Of a stretch of 64,000 nucleotides of DNA, positions 54,400 through 64,000 are shown piece after piece; within the stretch, counting starts at the first letter, position 1, and every line of letters begins with the position of its first letter. Under the pieces are notes generated by a model. That model was not told where the DNA came from and did not search any database. It saw nothing but the letters and a program-made list of their open reading frames with translations. The DNA is taken from assembly GCF_007679035.1 (NCBI RefSeq), contig NZ_VEFR01000001.1:1197925-1261924 (forward strand), read 5' to 3'. This DNA comes from Agrococcus jejuensis. GTDB taxonomy: Bacteria > Actinomycetota > Actinomycetes > Actinomycetales > Microbacteriaceae. The translations under genes and the position numbers were made by a program.

Positions 54400-55499
54400 C
54401 GCAGCTCGTCGAAGACGTCCGTGATGTGCTCGACGAGGTCGTCGCGCTCCTCGACGGGCAGGAACGTCGACCGGGCCGCGTTGACCTGCAGCTGCTCGAG
54501 GTCGTCGAGGTCGTACTCGAACGTCTCGGCGAGCAGCGCGAGCTCGTTCGTGAGCGAGGTGTCGGACTGCAGGCGGTTGTCGGTGTTCACCGTCACGCGG
54601 AAGCCGAGCTGGTACAGCAGGTCGAACGGGTGATCCTCGATCTGGTCGCCGAACGCCGCGATCGCGCCCGTCTGGAGGTTCGACGAGGGGCTGAGCTCGA
54701 GGGGGATCTGTCGCGAGCGCACCCATTCGGCCGTCGCGCCGAGCTCGACGAGCAGGTCGTCGCCGCGGTCGTCGACCGAGATGTCCTCCGCGATGCGCAC
54801 GCCGTGGCCGAGGCGCAGCGCGCGACCGGCGAAGAGCGCGTCGCGGATGGAGTCGATGCCCGCGGCCTCGCCGGCGTGCACCGTGACGGGCATGTGGGCG
54901 CGCGCGAGCAGGTCGAACGCCTCCGAGTGGCGCGAGGGGGCGAAGCCGTCCTCGGGACCCGCGATGTCGAAGCCCACGACGCCGCGGTCGCGGTGGCGGA
55001 TGGCGAGCTCGGCGATCTCGGTCCAGCGGTCGAGATGGCGCATGGCCGAGACGAGCTGGCCCACCTGGATGCGGCGGCCGTGCGAGCGCACGAGCGCGAC
55101 GCCCTCGTCGAGGCCCGCCTGCACCGCCTCGACGGCGGCGTCGAGCGAGAGGCCGCGCGTGAGGTGCTGCTCGGGCGCCCAGCGGATCTCGCCGTGCACG
55201 ACGCCGTCGTCGGCGAGGTCGAGCACGAACTCGCGGGCGATGCGCACGAGCGCGCCCTCGGTCTGCATGACGGCCGTCGTGACGTCGAACGTCTTCAGGT
55301 AGTCGACGAGCGAGCCGGAGTCGGCGGACTCGGCGAACCAGTCGCCGAGGGCGTCGGCGTCGGTCGCGGGGAGATCGAGGCCGATCTCGTCGGCGATCTC
55401 GACGATCGTCTGCGGCCTGAGGCCGCCGTCGAGGTGGTCGTGCAGGCTCACCTTCGGCAGCGCGCCGATGTCCACGCCGTCGAGCAGGATGCGGTCCAC
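54396..55499 (-). CDS. add: Adenosine deaminase
   Basis: 367 aa. TIM-barrel deaminase with zinc ligands in KVSLHDHLDGGLRP, VTVHAGEAAG (proton-donating Glu), GHGVRI and the Asp pair in TVNTDNRLQSD. It turns adenosine or deoxyadenosine to inosine forms, which PNP (49227) can split. GTG at 55499 has GGGAGGA close upstream, and TAGGAT at 55531-55526 is its -10. It is the first gene of an operon with EIIA and EIIB, and is divergent from a nucleoside hydrolase. Confidence 0.95.
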   Translation of the reverse strand: MDRILLDGVDIGALPKVSLHDHLDGGLRPQTIVEIADEIGLDLPATDADALGDWFAESADSGSLVDYLKTFDVTTAVMQTEGALVRIAREFVLDLADDGVVHGEIRWAPEQHLTRGLSLDAAVEAVQAGLDEGVALVRSHGRRIQVGQLVSAMRHLDRWTEIAELAIRHRDRGVVGFDIAGPEDGFAPSRHSEAFDLLARAHMPVTVHAGEAAGIDSIRDALFAGRALRLGHGVRIAEDISVDDRGDDLLVELGATAEWVRSRQIPLELSPSSNLQTGAIAAFGDQIEDHPFDLLYQLGFRVTVNTDNRLQSDTSLTNELALLAETFEYDLDDLEQLQVNAARSTFLPVEERDDLVEHITDVFDELR

Positions 55500-55525
55500 G
55501 TCGTCCTCCCAGATCCGTCCCCTCG

Positions 55526-55531
55526 ATCCTA
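55526..55531 (-). promoter_or_regulatory. add operon -10 box
   Basis: TAGGAT on the minus strand; predicted leader of about 20 bases with a GGGAGGA ribosome-binding site. Confidence 0.55.
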
Positions 55532-55580
55532 GGGACTCGGCACGCTGCGTGCGGCCTGCAGGCGTGTCCCGCCACCCACC

Positions 55581-55586
55581 TACGCT
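55581..55586 (+). promoter_or_regulatory. Nucleoside hydrolase -10 box, leaderless type
   Basis: TACGCT, six bases before the ATG at 55593. The GGGAG between them is too near the start to serve well as a ribosome-binding site. Confidence 0.55.
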
Positions 55587-55592
55587 GGGAGC

Positions 55593-56525
55593 ATGCCCCG
55601 CCGCATCATCCTCGACTGCGATCCCGGCCATGACGATGCGATCGCGCTGCTGCTCGCAGCGGGGTCGCCGGAGGTCGAGCTCGTCGCCGTGACGACGGTC
55701 GCGGGCAACCAGACGCTCGACAAGGTCACGCGCAACGCGCTCGCCGTCGGCACGATCGCCCGGCTCGTCGGCGTGCCGTTCGCGGCGGGCGCGGATCGGC
55801 CGCTCGTGCGCGAGCAGGTCGTGGCGCCCGAGTACCACGGCGAGTCGGGGCTCGACGGGCCCGAGCTGCCCGAGCCGACGATCGCGCTCGACGCGCGCCA
55901 CGCGGTCGACCTCATCGTCGACGCCGTCATGGCCGCCGAGCCCGGCACCATCACGCTCGTGCCGACCGGCGCGCTCACGAACCTCGCCCTCGCGGTGCGC
56001 CGCGAGCCGCGCATCGCCGAGCGGGTGCGCGAGGTCGTGTGGATGGGCGGCGCGGCCGCAGGCGGCAACCACTCCCCCGTCGCCGAGTACAACGCGGCGA
56101 TCGACCCGGAGGCCGCGCAGATCGTGCTCGACGCGGGCTGGCCCGTCGTCATGGTCGGGCTCGACCTCACGCATCAGGCGCTCGCCGACCAGGCGGTGCT
56201 CGACGCGATCGCCGCCGTGCCCGGGCGGCCGGCGTCGTTCACGCTCGAGCTGCTCGAGTTCTTCCGCGGCACGTATCGGGATCAGGGCTTCGAGTGGCCG
56301 CCCGTGCACGACGCGTGCGCCGTCGCGTACGTCGTCGACCCCGGCTGCATGACGGTGCGGCGCGCGCCGATCGTCGTCGAGCTCGCCGGGGCGCTCACGA
56401 CGGGGCAGACGGTCGTCGACCTGCGTCACGCGGCGCCCGAGGGCTGCACGACGTCGGTCGCGCTGGGCCTCGACGCCCCGCGGATGTGGGGCCACGTGGT
56501 CGACGCGCTCGCGCGGCTCGCCTGA
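55593..56525 (+). CDS. Nucleoside hydrolase (IunH/RihA family)
   Basis: 310 aa, normal size. Calcium-binding N-terminal ILDCDPGHDDAIALLLA, then VTTVAGNQTLDKVTRNAL, HGESGLDGPELPEP, NAAIDPEAA and the HDACAVAYVV catalytic block. It splits nucleosides to base and ribose. The Asp cluster is complete. It is divergent from add, with a 93-bp shared control region. Substrate preference (purine or pyrimidine) cannot be set from motifs alone. Confidence 0.95.
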   Translation: MPRRIILDCDPGHDDAIALLLAAGSPEVELVAVTTVAGNQTLDKVTRNALAVGTIARLVGVPFAAGADRPLVREQVVAPEYHGESGLDGPELPEPTIALDARHAVDLIVDAVMAAEPGTITLVPTGALTNLALAVRREPRIAERVREVVWMGGAAAGGNHSPVAEYNAAIDPEAAQIVLDAGWPVVMVGLDLTHQALADQAVLDAIAAVPGRPASFTLELLEFFRGTYRDQGFEWPPVHDACAVAYVVDPGCMTVRRAPIVVELAGALTTGQTVVDLRHAAPEGCTTSVALGLDAPRMWGHVVDALARLA

Positions 56526-56534
56526 GCCGACGCG

Positions 56535-57995
56535 CTAGAGCCTCGGCCGCATCCCCACGACGCCGGCGACCTCCTCGAGCGCCTGCGCCGCGAGCAGCAG
56601 CGCGACGTCGCGGCCGGGTGCCGCGACGAGCTGCACGCCCACCGGCAGCCCGTCGGGCGTGACGCCGAACGGCACGGAGATCGCGGGGCAGCCCGTCGCC
56701 GAGACGACGGTGGATGCGCGCATCCACTCGAGGTAGTCGCGCATGGGCGTGCCGTCGATCGCGGTCGGGAACTCGAGGGATGCGTCGAAGGGCGCGACCT
56801 GGCTCGTCGTGGTGACGAGCAGGTCGTGGTGCGCGAAGCAGCCCTCGACCTCGGCGGCGAGCCGCACGCGCGCCTCGCGGGCGTCGGCGATCTCGTCGGC
56901 CGTCAGCCGCATGCCCAGGTCGACGTTCCAGCGCACGGCCTCCTTGACCTGCGTCGGGTCCTGGCGCACGAGGTCGCGGTAGTCGGCGACGAAGTCGAGG
57001 GCGCGCTGCACGCGGAACACCTCGTCGCCGTCGACGAGGCTCGGGATGCGGTCGTCGACGTGCGCGCCGGCGGCCGCGAGCGCGTCGCCGACGCGATCGA
57101 CGACGGCGCGCACGGCGGGCTCGACGGGCAGGAGGCCCGCGAGGTCGGTCGAGACGGCGACGCGCAGGCCCTCGAGGCCCGATCCCGGGGCGTGCCGCGA
57201 CGGGTCGACGAGGTCGGGGTGGTCGAAGACCGTGCCGGGCTCCTGGACCGACGCGGGTGCGCCGTCCGCCGGCCCCGAGGCGACGGCCATGAGCAGCGCG
57301 ACGTCGCTGACGGTGCGCGCCATGAAGCCCGACTGCGCGAGCCACTGCCACGGGTCCGACGGCAGCGCATGCGGGATGCGGCCGTTCGTCGGCCGCAGCC
57401 CCACGAGGTTCGTGAACGATGCGGGCGTGCGCAGCGAGCCGCCCATGTCGGAGCCGTCGCCCGATGCCTGCACGCCGGCCGCGATCGCCGCGGCGGCACC
57501 GCCCGACGAGCCGCCGGCCGACCGCGTCGGGTCGTACGGGTTCGTCGTCGTGCCGAACAGCGTGTTGAAGGTGTGGGAGCCGGCGGTGAGCTCGGGCACG
57601 TTCGTCTTGCCCGACATCACGACGCCTGCGGCGTGCAGCCGCGCGATCACGAGCGCGTCGCGCTCGGGCACGCGGTCGGCGAGCAGCGGCGACCCCTTGG
57701 TCGTGCGCCAGCCGGCCGTGTCGGTCGACTCCTTGTGGGTCATCGGCACGCCGTGCAGGCGGCCGAGCGGCGCGCCCGACGCCGCGACCGCATCCGCTCG
57801 ATCCGCTGCCGCGAGGGCGCGCTCGTCGTCGCGCGTCACGACGGCGTGGATGCGTGCGTCGACGGCGTCGATGCGCGCGAGCTGGTCGACGAGCGCCTCG
57901 CGCGCCGACACCTCGCGGGCGCGGATGCGGGCGGCGAGCTCGCGCGTCGACAGCCAGGTGAGCTCGGACTCGCGCGCGGGCGCGGGCTGCGTCAC
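56535..57995 (-). CDS. Amidase (amidase signature family)
   Basis: 486 aa. Ser-Ser-Lys triad: lysine in GVPMTHKESTD, glycine-serine-rich AGGSSGGAAAAIAAGV, and the serine in GSDMGGSLRTPASFTN. The latter is a normal signature. It hydrolyses an unknown amide; GatA is unlikely because no gatB or gatC is adjacent. GTG at 57995 starts 7 bp after the DUF4190 stop. It ends 9 bp from the convergent nucleoside hydrolase. Confidence 0.92.
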   Translation of the reverse strand: MTQPAPARESELTWLSTRELAARIRAREVSAREALVDQLARIDAVDARIHAVVTRDDERALAAADRADAVAASGAPLGRLHGVPMTHKESTDTAGWRTTKGSPLLADRVPERDALVIARLHAAGVVMSGKTNVPELTAGSHTFNTLFGTTTNPYDPTRSAGGSSGGAAAAIAAGVQASGDGSDMGGSLRTPASFTNLVGLRPTNGRIPHALPSDPWQWLAQSGFMARTVSDVALLMAVASGPADGAPASVQEPGTVFDHPDLVDPSRHAPGSGLEGLRVAVSTDLAGLLPVEPAVRAVVDRVGDALAAAGAHVDDRIPSLVDGDEVFRVQRALDFVADYRDLVRQDPTQVKEAVRWNVDLGMRLTADEIADAREARVRLAAEVEGCFAHHDLLVTTTSQVAPFDASLEFPTAIDGTPMRDYLEWMRASTVVSATGCPAISVPFGVTPDGLPVGVQLVAAPGRDVALLLAAQALEEVAGVVGMRPRL

Positions 57996-58002
57996 GCGGC
58001 GG

Positions 58003-58278
58003 TCAGCTCGTCGCGACGCCGACGCCGATCGCGGCGAGGACGACGCCTGCGAAGAGCACCCACAGGATGATGCCGAGCAGCAGGGTCGCGACGTTCACGC
58101 CGATGCCCCAGTTGGCGATCGTGCGCGCGTGCGGCTCGCGTCCCTTGGCCATGACGCCGACGATGATGCCCGCGATGGGCGCGAGGAACGTCCACCCCAT
58201 GAAGATCGACACGATGCCGATGACGAGGCTCGTGACGCTCCACGCGCTCGACGTGCCCTGGACCTGGTTCTGGCTCAT
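58003..58278 (-). CDS. Small DUF4190-like membrane protein
   Basis: 91 aa. Two membrane spans (about residues 12-36 and 55-85), with GIVSIFMGWTFLAPIAGIIVGVMAKG, a DUF4190-type pattern. ATG at 58278 has GGATGGA three bases upstream. It is likely co-transcribed with the amidase. Function is unknown. Confidence 0.82.
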   Translation of the reverse strand: MSQNQVQGTSSAWSVTSLVIGIVSIFMGWTFLAPIAGIIVGVMAKGREPHARTIANWGIGVNVATLLLGIILWVLFAGVVLAAIGVGVATS

Positions 58279-58330
58279 GGCTCCATCCTGCCCCGCATCG
58301 GCTGCATGCGCGTCGGACCGCGGCACGATC

Positions 58331-58355
58331 GGCCCTCCTCCTGAGGAAGGAGGCC
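58331..58355. terminator. Small GC-rich hairpin
   Basis: GGCCCTCCTCC pairs with GGAAGGAGGCC with one bulge and a two-base loop. It lies just beside the larger palindrome in the same gap. Confidence 0.5.
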
Positions 58356-58361
58356 CACAGC

Positions 58362-58470
58362 CCGCTCCGTGAGGTGCGAGCCCGAAGGCCGAGCCTCGAA
58401 GGGTCCCTGCGAGGAGACCACGCAGCGAGGCCCCTCTCGAGGCTCCCTTCGCTCGCACCTCGAGGAGCGG
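58362..58470. repeat. 109-bp imperfect palindromic repeat
   Basis: Arms begin CCGCTCC and end GGAGCGG; inner blocks GAGGTGCGAGC and GAGCCTCGA match their reverse complements with short insertions. It lies downstream of the deoA operon and upstream of the DUF4190 gene. It resembles dispersed palindromic elements; I see only one copy here. Confidence 0.8.
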
Positions 58471-58508
58471 TCATCAGCGCGATCCTGCGATCACGGCCAG
58501 GGAGTGCG

Positions 58509-59798
<1,290 letters not shown>

Positions 59799-59835
59799 GG
59801 GGTCCCTCTCGTCAGGATCGAGGGCGGATCGGCCC

Positions 59836-60246
59836 TCAGGAGTCGGATGCGCGGTACGCGTCGAGCGTCGTGGGCCCGAAGGCGTCCGGCAGCACCTCGT
59901 CGATCGTACGGATGCCCGAGAGCGTCTGCAGCAGCATGCCCGGTGCGGCGTGCTCGAACAGCAGCTGGCGGCAGCGCCCGCACGGCATGAGCGTGGCGCC
60001 GTGACCGTCGACGCACGTGAACGCGACGAGCCTCCCGCCGCCTCCCATCACGAGCGCCGACACCATCGAGCACTCGGCGCACAGCGTGACGCCGTATGCG
60101 GCGTTCTCGACGTTCGCACCCGAGACGACGCGGCCGTCGTCGGTCAGCGCCGCGCAGCCGACGGCGAAGCCCGAGTACGGCGCGTACGCCTTCGCGTTCG
60201 CCTCGACCGCTGCGACGTGCAGCGCATCCCAGTCGATCGTCGTCAT
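59836..60246 (-). CDS. cdd: Cytidine deaminase
   Basis: 136 aa. Zinc site HxE-type Cys version: LCAECSMVSAL plus PCGRCRQLLFEH. It makes uridine or deoxyuridine that DeoA can further split. ATG at 60246 overlaps the permease stop (ATGA). Linked to import, it gives a direct chain from uptake to deamination to phosphorolysis. Confidence 0.95.
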   Translation of the reverse strand: MTTIDWDALHVAAVEANAKAYAPYSGFAVGCAALTDDGRVVSGANVENAAYGVTLCAECSMVSALVMGGGGRLVAFTCVDGHGATLMPCGRCRQLLFEHAAPGMLLQTLSGIRTIDEVLPDAFGPTTLDAYRASDS

Positions 60247-61565
60247 GACTTCATGTAGGGCTTGCCGCTCGCGGCCGGAGCCCGCGACTGCCCGATGAAG
60301 CCGGCGACGGCGAGGATCGTGATGACGTACGGCAGCATGAGCATGAACTCGTTGGGCACGCCCGAGCCGATCGACTGCAGCACGTTCTGCAGCGCCTGCG
60401 CGAAGCCGAACAGCAGCGCCGCGAACGTCGCCTTGATGGGGTGCCACTGGCCGAAGATCACGGCGGCGAGGGCGATGAAGCCGAGGCCGCTCGTCATGTC
60501 GCGCTGGAACGAGCCGTTCGAGTCGAGCGTGAAGTAGGCGCCGCCGATGCCGACGATCGCGCCCGCGAGCGTCACGTTCCAGAAGCGCCACCGGTTCACG
60601 CGGATGCCGACGGTGTCGGCAGCGAGCGGGTGCTCGCCGAGCGCACGCAGGCGCAGGCCCCACGTCGTGCGGAACAGGCCGATCGTCACGACGATCACCG
60701 CGACGTACACGGCGTAGACGATGACGGTCTGGTTGAAGAGCGCGGGGCCGACGATCGGGATGTCGGCGAGGATCGGGATGCGGATGCGCGAGAACCGGTC
60801 GGGGTTGTTCAGCTCGGGGTTGTCCGTGAGCACCGACGAGTAGAGGAAGTTCGTGAGGCCGAGCACGAGCACGTTGAGCACGACGCCGACGATGACCTGG
60901 TCGACGTAGTACTTGATCGAGAACGCGGCGAGCACCATCGACACGAGCACGGCCGCGACCATGGCGGCGATGACGCCGCCGACGCCCGCGAGCAGGACGC
61001 CGACCGTGCCCATCTGGCCGATGGGACCGGATGCGATGGCCGACGATGCGACCGCCGCGGCGAACGCGCCCGAGAGCAGCTGGCCCTCGATGGCGATGTT
61101 CACGACGCCGACGCGCTCGGAGATCACGCCGCCGAGGGCGCCGAAGATCAGCGGCACGGCGAGGCCCACCGTGAGCACGAGCAGGCCCGGCAGCGGGATC
61201 GACTTCGTCGCGCCCGCCCAGACGAGGAAGGCGACGACGGCGACGATGCCGTAGACGATCGGCAGCCACACGCCGATGCGGCGCCGCGTGAGGTGCGCCG
61301 CGATCGCGACGCCCGTCATGGCGGCGAGCAGCAGCGCGGCGACGATGCCGGTGATGCGCGCGGGCAGCACCGCGTCGGGCAGCTGCAGCAGGTCGGCGTT
61401 CGTCGACAGGCGCAGCGTCGTCTCGCCGTCGCGGCCGAGGCCGACGAGCACGATGGCTGCGACGACCGTGAGCACGACGTACGTGATGGGCACGCGGAGG
61501 CTGCGCGGACGCGCGACCTCTGCGCTGGGCTCCGGGGCGAGGCCGGCGGTCTGGACGGCGCTCAT
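60243..61565 (-). CDS. Nucleoside-type ABC importer, permease 2
   Basis: 440 aa, about nine to ten membrane spans; BPD_transp_2-type permease with VISERVGVVNIAIEGQLL, a hallmark of purine/nucleoside uptake permeases (as in Streptococcus RnsD or YufQ). The N-terminus has a 20-residue polar part. ATG at 61565 overlaps permease 1 by four bases. Confidence 0.94.
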   Translation of the reverse strand: MSAVQTAGLAPEPSAEVARPRSLRVPITYVVLTVVAAIVLVGLGRDGETTLRLSTNADLLQLPDAVLPARITGIVAALLLAAMTGVAIAAHLTRRRIGVWLPIVYGIVAVVAFLVWAGATKSIPLPGLLVLTVGLAVPLIFGALGGVISERVGVVNIAIEGQLLSGAFAAAVASSAIASGPIGQMGTVGVLLAGVGGVIAAMVAAVLVSMVLAAFSIKYYVDQVIVGVVLNVLVLGLTNFLYSSVLTDNPELNNPDRFSRIRIPILADIPIVGPALFNQTVIVYAVYVAVIVVTIGLFRTTWGLRLRALGEHPLAADTVGIRVNRWRFWNVTLAGAIVGIGGAYFTLDSNGSFQRDMTSGLGFIALAAVIFGQWHPIKATFAALLFGFAQALQNVLQSIGSGVPNEFMLMLPYVITILAVAGFIGQSRAPAASGKPYMKS

Positions 61566-62938
61566 CGCGCGCCTCCCCTCGGCTTGGGCAGGCGGAAGAT
61601 CGTGCGCACGAGCGGCGGTGCCGCGATGCAGAGCACGATGACCGACTGCACGACGAGCACGATGTCGATCGGCACGCCCTCGGCGGCCTGCATGCGGAAT
61701 CCACCGGCCTTGAACGCGCCGAACAGCAGGCCGGCCGCGAGCACGCCCCACGGGTTCGAGCGGCCCAGCAGCGCCACGGTGATCGCGTCGAAGCCGATGC
61801 CGGCGTCGATGCCCGACGTGAAGCCCGTCGTCACGGTCGCCTGCACCTGCTGCGCCCCCGCGAGGCCCATGAAGGCACCGGCGACGAGCATCGCCTGCAC
61901 GTACACGGTCTTCACCGACATGCCGGCGTTGAGCGCGGCCTGCGGGTTGAGGCCGACGGCGCGGAATCGGAAGCCGAGGCTCGAGCGCTCGATGAGCCAC
62001 CAGGCCACGACGACCGCCGCGACCGACAGCACGATGCCCCACGTGAGGTTGAACTGCGAGCCGAGCAGCGGCGGCAGGATGGCCGTCTCGAGCATGCGCG
62101 GCGTGATCGGGTTGTTGCTGCCCGGCGCCTGCAGGAGGTTCGGCGTGCGGATGAGGTACGACAGCAGCCACAGCGCGACGAAGTTCAGCATGATCGTCGT
62201 GATGACCTCGTGCGCACCGGTGCGCGCCTTGAGGAGGCCGGCGATGCCGGCCCACAGCGCGCCGGCGATCATGCCGGCGAGCAGCGCGACGATGATGTGC
62301 AGCACGGGCGGCAGCGGGAACGAGAAGCCGACCCAGCCGGCCGCCGCGGCGGCGGCGAGCATCTGCCCGCGGCCACCGATGTTGAACATGCCGACGCGGA
62401 AGGCGACGGCGACGCCGAGGCCGGCCGCGATGAGCGGCGCCGCGAAGTGCAGCGTCTCGGTGAGCGGGCGGATGAGCGCGACGAAGCCGCCCTCGGGCCG
62501 CGAGAAGTTGAGGATCGAGCCCTGGAACAGCGCCCAGTAGGCGCCGCCGACGGCCGAGCCGATCGCGGCGAGCGTGTCGCCGGGCCGGGCGAAGAAGTAG
62601 CCGCTCGCCGCCTGCACCTGCTCGTCGGTCGCGGCGATGAGGATGCCGCCGACGACGAAGGCGACGACCACGGCGAGCAGCGACACCATGGGCGTGCCGC
62701 CGAGGATCTCGCGTGCGACGCTGCCGAAGCGGTCCTCGTCCTGGTTCTGCTCGTGCGACTCGGCCGCGGGGGCCGCGGCGACGGGCACCTCGACGACCGT
62801 CGGGGCGTGCACGACGTCGCGGTCGCCGTCGGCGTCGAGCGACGGCGCACCGCCGGTGCGCTGCGGCTCGGCCGCGATGGGCGCGTCCTGGTCGGTGGCG
62901 TCGGGCGCGGGGCGCGACGTGTCCTTCTCGTCGGTCAT
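61562..62938 (-). CDS. Nucleoside-type ABC importer, permease 1
   Basis: 458 aa. About eight to nine membrane spans after an unusual 75-residue acidic N-terminal tail (TDEKDTSRPAPDATDQD). The permease core has RVGMFNIGGRGQML and GAHEVITTIMLNFVALWLLSYL, matching YufP/RnsC. Overlaps the ATPase stop and the next start by four bases each. The acidic tail is longer than in the family and might interact with the ATPase or other proteins. Confidence 0.94.
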   Translation of the reverse strand: MTDEKDTSRPAPDATDQDAPIAAEPQRTGGAPSLDADGDRDVVHAPTVVEVPVAAAPAAESHEQNQDEDRFGSVAREILGGTPMVSLLAVVVAFVVGGILIAATDEQVQAASGYFFARPGDTLAAIGSAVGGAYWALFQGSILNFSRPEGGFVALIRPLTETLHFAAPLIAAGLGVAVAFRVGMFNIGGRGQMLAAAAAAGWVGFSFPLPPVLHIIVALLAGMIAGALWAGIAGLLKARTGAHEVITTIMLNFVALWLLSYLIRTPNLLQAPGSNNPITPRMLETAILPPLLGSQFNLTWGIVLSVAAVVVAWWLIERSSLGFRFRAVGLNPQAALNAGMSVKTVYVQAMLVAGAFMGLAGAQQVQATVTTGFTSGIDAGIGFDAITVALLGRSNPWGVLAAGLLFGAFKAGGFRMQAAEGVPIDIVLVVQSVIVLCIAAPPLVRTIFRLPKPRGGAR

Positions 62939-64000
62939 GCTGCGAGTCCCTCCGGCAGCTCTCCGGCCATCATGATGCCGAGGTCGTCGCGCGACGTGTC
63001 GGCGGGCACGACGCCCACGACGCCGCCGCCGTACATGACCGCGATGCGGTCGGCGAGCCCGACGACCTCGTCGAGCTCGGTCGACACGACGATGACGGGG
63101 ATGCCCGCATCCCGCGTCGCGATGACCTGCGCGTGCACGAACTCGATCGAGCCGACGTCGAGGCCGCGGGTGGGCTGCGACGCGACGAACAGCTGCAGCG
63201 GCCGCGACAGCTCGCGTGCGAGCACGACCTTCTGCTGGTTGCCGCCCGAGAGCGTGCCGACGGGCGTCTGGATCGACTGGGCGCGGATGTCGAACGCGCC
63301 GAGGCGCTCCTGCGCGAACTCGTCGCGGGCGCCGCGCACGATGGAGCCGCGCTGCACGAACGGGTCGCCGAGGTAGCGGTCGAGCATGAGGTTCTCGGCG
63401 ATCGAGAACTCGCCGACGAGGCCGTCGACCTTGCGGTCCTCGGGCACGAAGCCGACGCCCGAGTCGAGCACGTCGCGCACGGTGCGGCCCAGCAGCTCGA
63501 CGCCGTTGAGGCGGATGCTGCCGGTCGCGCGCCGCTGCAGGCCGAGGATGGCCTCCGTGAGCTCGGTCTGACCGTTGCCCTGCACGCCGGCGATGCAGAC
63601 GACCTCGCCGCCGTGCACCGTGAGCGAGAGGTCGTCGACGACGGCGATGCCCTGCTCGTCGAGCACGGTGAGGTGCTCGATGACGAGCTCGTTGTCGGTG
63701 CGCACCGACGGCTGCTTCTGCACCGTCAGCTCGACCGGGCGCCCGACCATGAGCGAGGCGAGCTCGACGCTCGTCGCGGTGGGCTCGGCGGTGCCGACGA
63801 CCTGGCCGAGGCGGATGACCGTGATGCGGTCGGCGATGGCGCGCACCTCGCGCAGCTTGTGCGTGATGAACACGATGGCCGTGCCCTCGTCGCGCAGCTG
63901 CTGCATGATCGCCATGAGCTCGTCTGTCTCCTGCGGCGTCAGCACGGCGGTCGGCTCGTCGAACACGAGCACCTTCGCGTCGAGCGACAGGGCCTTGATG
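62935..64000 (-). CDS. Nucleoside-type ABC importer, ATP-binding subunit (5' end outside window)
   Basis: About 355 C-terminal residues are visible. They include the end of the first nucleotide-binding domain (LVFDEPTAVLTPQE) and the whole second domain, which has a sugar-type pattern: LSGGNQQKVVLARELSR. The second Walker A reads AGVQGNGQTELTEAI, without a lysine, as is typical for this class of double ATPases (YufO/RnsB type). Its Walker B reads FVASQPTRGLD. The binding protein gene is expected upstream, outside the window. Confidence 0.94.
   Translation of the reverse strand, partial: IKALSLDAKVLVFDEPTAVLTPQETDELMAIMQQLRDEGTAIVFITHKLREVRAIADRITVIRLGQVVGTAEPTATSVELASLMVGRPVELTVQKQPSVRTDNELVIEHLTVLDEQGIAVVDDLSLTVHGGEVVCIAGVQGNGQTELTEAILGLQRRATGSIRLNGVELLGRTVRDVLDSGVGFVPEDRKVDGLVGEFSIAENLMLDRYLGDPFVQRGSIVRGARDEFAQERLGAFDIRAQSIQTPVGTLSGGNQQKVVLARELSRPLQLFVASQPTRGLDVGSIEFVHAQVIATRDAGIPVIVVSTELDEVVGLADRIAVMYGGGVVGVVPADTSRDDLGIMMAGELPEGLAA

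Noticed and set aside
56535..57995. GatA subunit of the Glu-tRNA amidotransferase
   Set aside because: No gatB or gatC is adjacent; DUF4190 and nucleoside genes surround it.

Overview
The window is very GC-rich, with G/C at most third codon positions, many GTG starts and ATGA/GTGA stop-start overlaps. It encodes several actinobacterial hallmarks: an acyl-CoA carboxylase split into alpha, beta and epsilon subunits, CWB2 wall-binding proteins, an RNase J, a DGPF protein with an ECF42-type sigma factor, and an LpdA-type flavoprotein. Gene content and protein style point to Microbacteriaceae (Agrococcus-like is my guess; the genus is not proven). It looks like an ordinary chromosome with few accessory signs. 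No rRNA, tRNA, CRISPR array, prophage or insertion sequence was seen, and no gap between genes exceeds about 230 bp.

Region 1 (1-24.3 kb) is a cell-envelope glycopolymer locus. It holds a large secreted repeat protein (cut by the window start) and a minus-strand operon 10635->3054: family 2 glycosyltransferase, RgpF-like protein, acyltransferase-3, SGNH/AlgX-like O-acetylation protein, and a Wzm/Wzt-type ABC exporter. Then come rmlA, rmlB, four more glycosyltransferases, two CWB2 proteins (one with a CAP domain), an LCP ligase and a UDP-glucose dehydrogenase. The LCP and dehydrogenase genes are translationally coupled to purE and purK. The likely product is a rhamnose-containing, possibly acetylated wall polymer exported by ABC transport and attached by LCP; CWB2 proteins may bind it.

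Region 2 (24.3-40.3 kb) is core metabolism and defence against chemicals: birA divergent from the carboxylase beta/epsilon genes, topoisomerase IB, a cysteine-poor RNA methyltransferase, a flavin disulfide reductase, Maf, a third CWB2 protein, a TetR-controlled heterodimeric ABC exporter, and the biotinylated carboxylase alpha subunit.

Region 3 (40.2-47.7 kb) has a DUF559/AbiEi-type gene bracketed by two copies of a ~70-bp palindrome. It is followed by a VanZ-RDD protein, an ECF42 sigma factor with its DGPF partner (and a small membrane-protein gene lodged between them on the other strand), a VanY-type peptidase, an OmpR-type two-component system and a MOSC protein.

Region 4 (47.7-64 kb) holds LpdA, then nucleoside salvage and sugar-phosphate genes: purine nucleoside phosphorylase, phosphohexomutase, RNase J, adenosine deaminase with PTS IIA/IIB, nucleoside hydrolase, an amidase, thymidine phosphorylase, cytidine deaminase and a nucleoside-type ABC importer that runs off the window end.

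A recurring feature is a TANNNT box 6-8 bp before the start codon, suggesting that many genes are transcribed as leaderless mRNAs.
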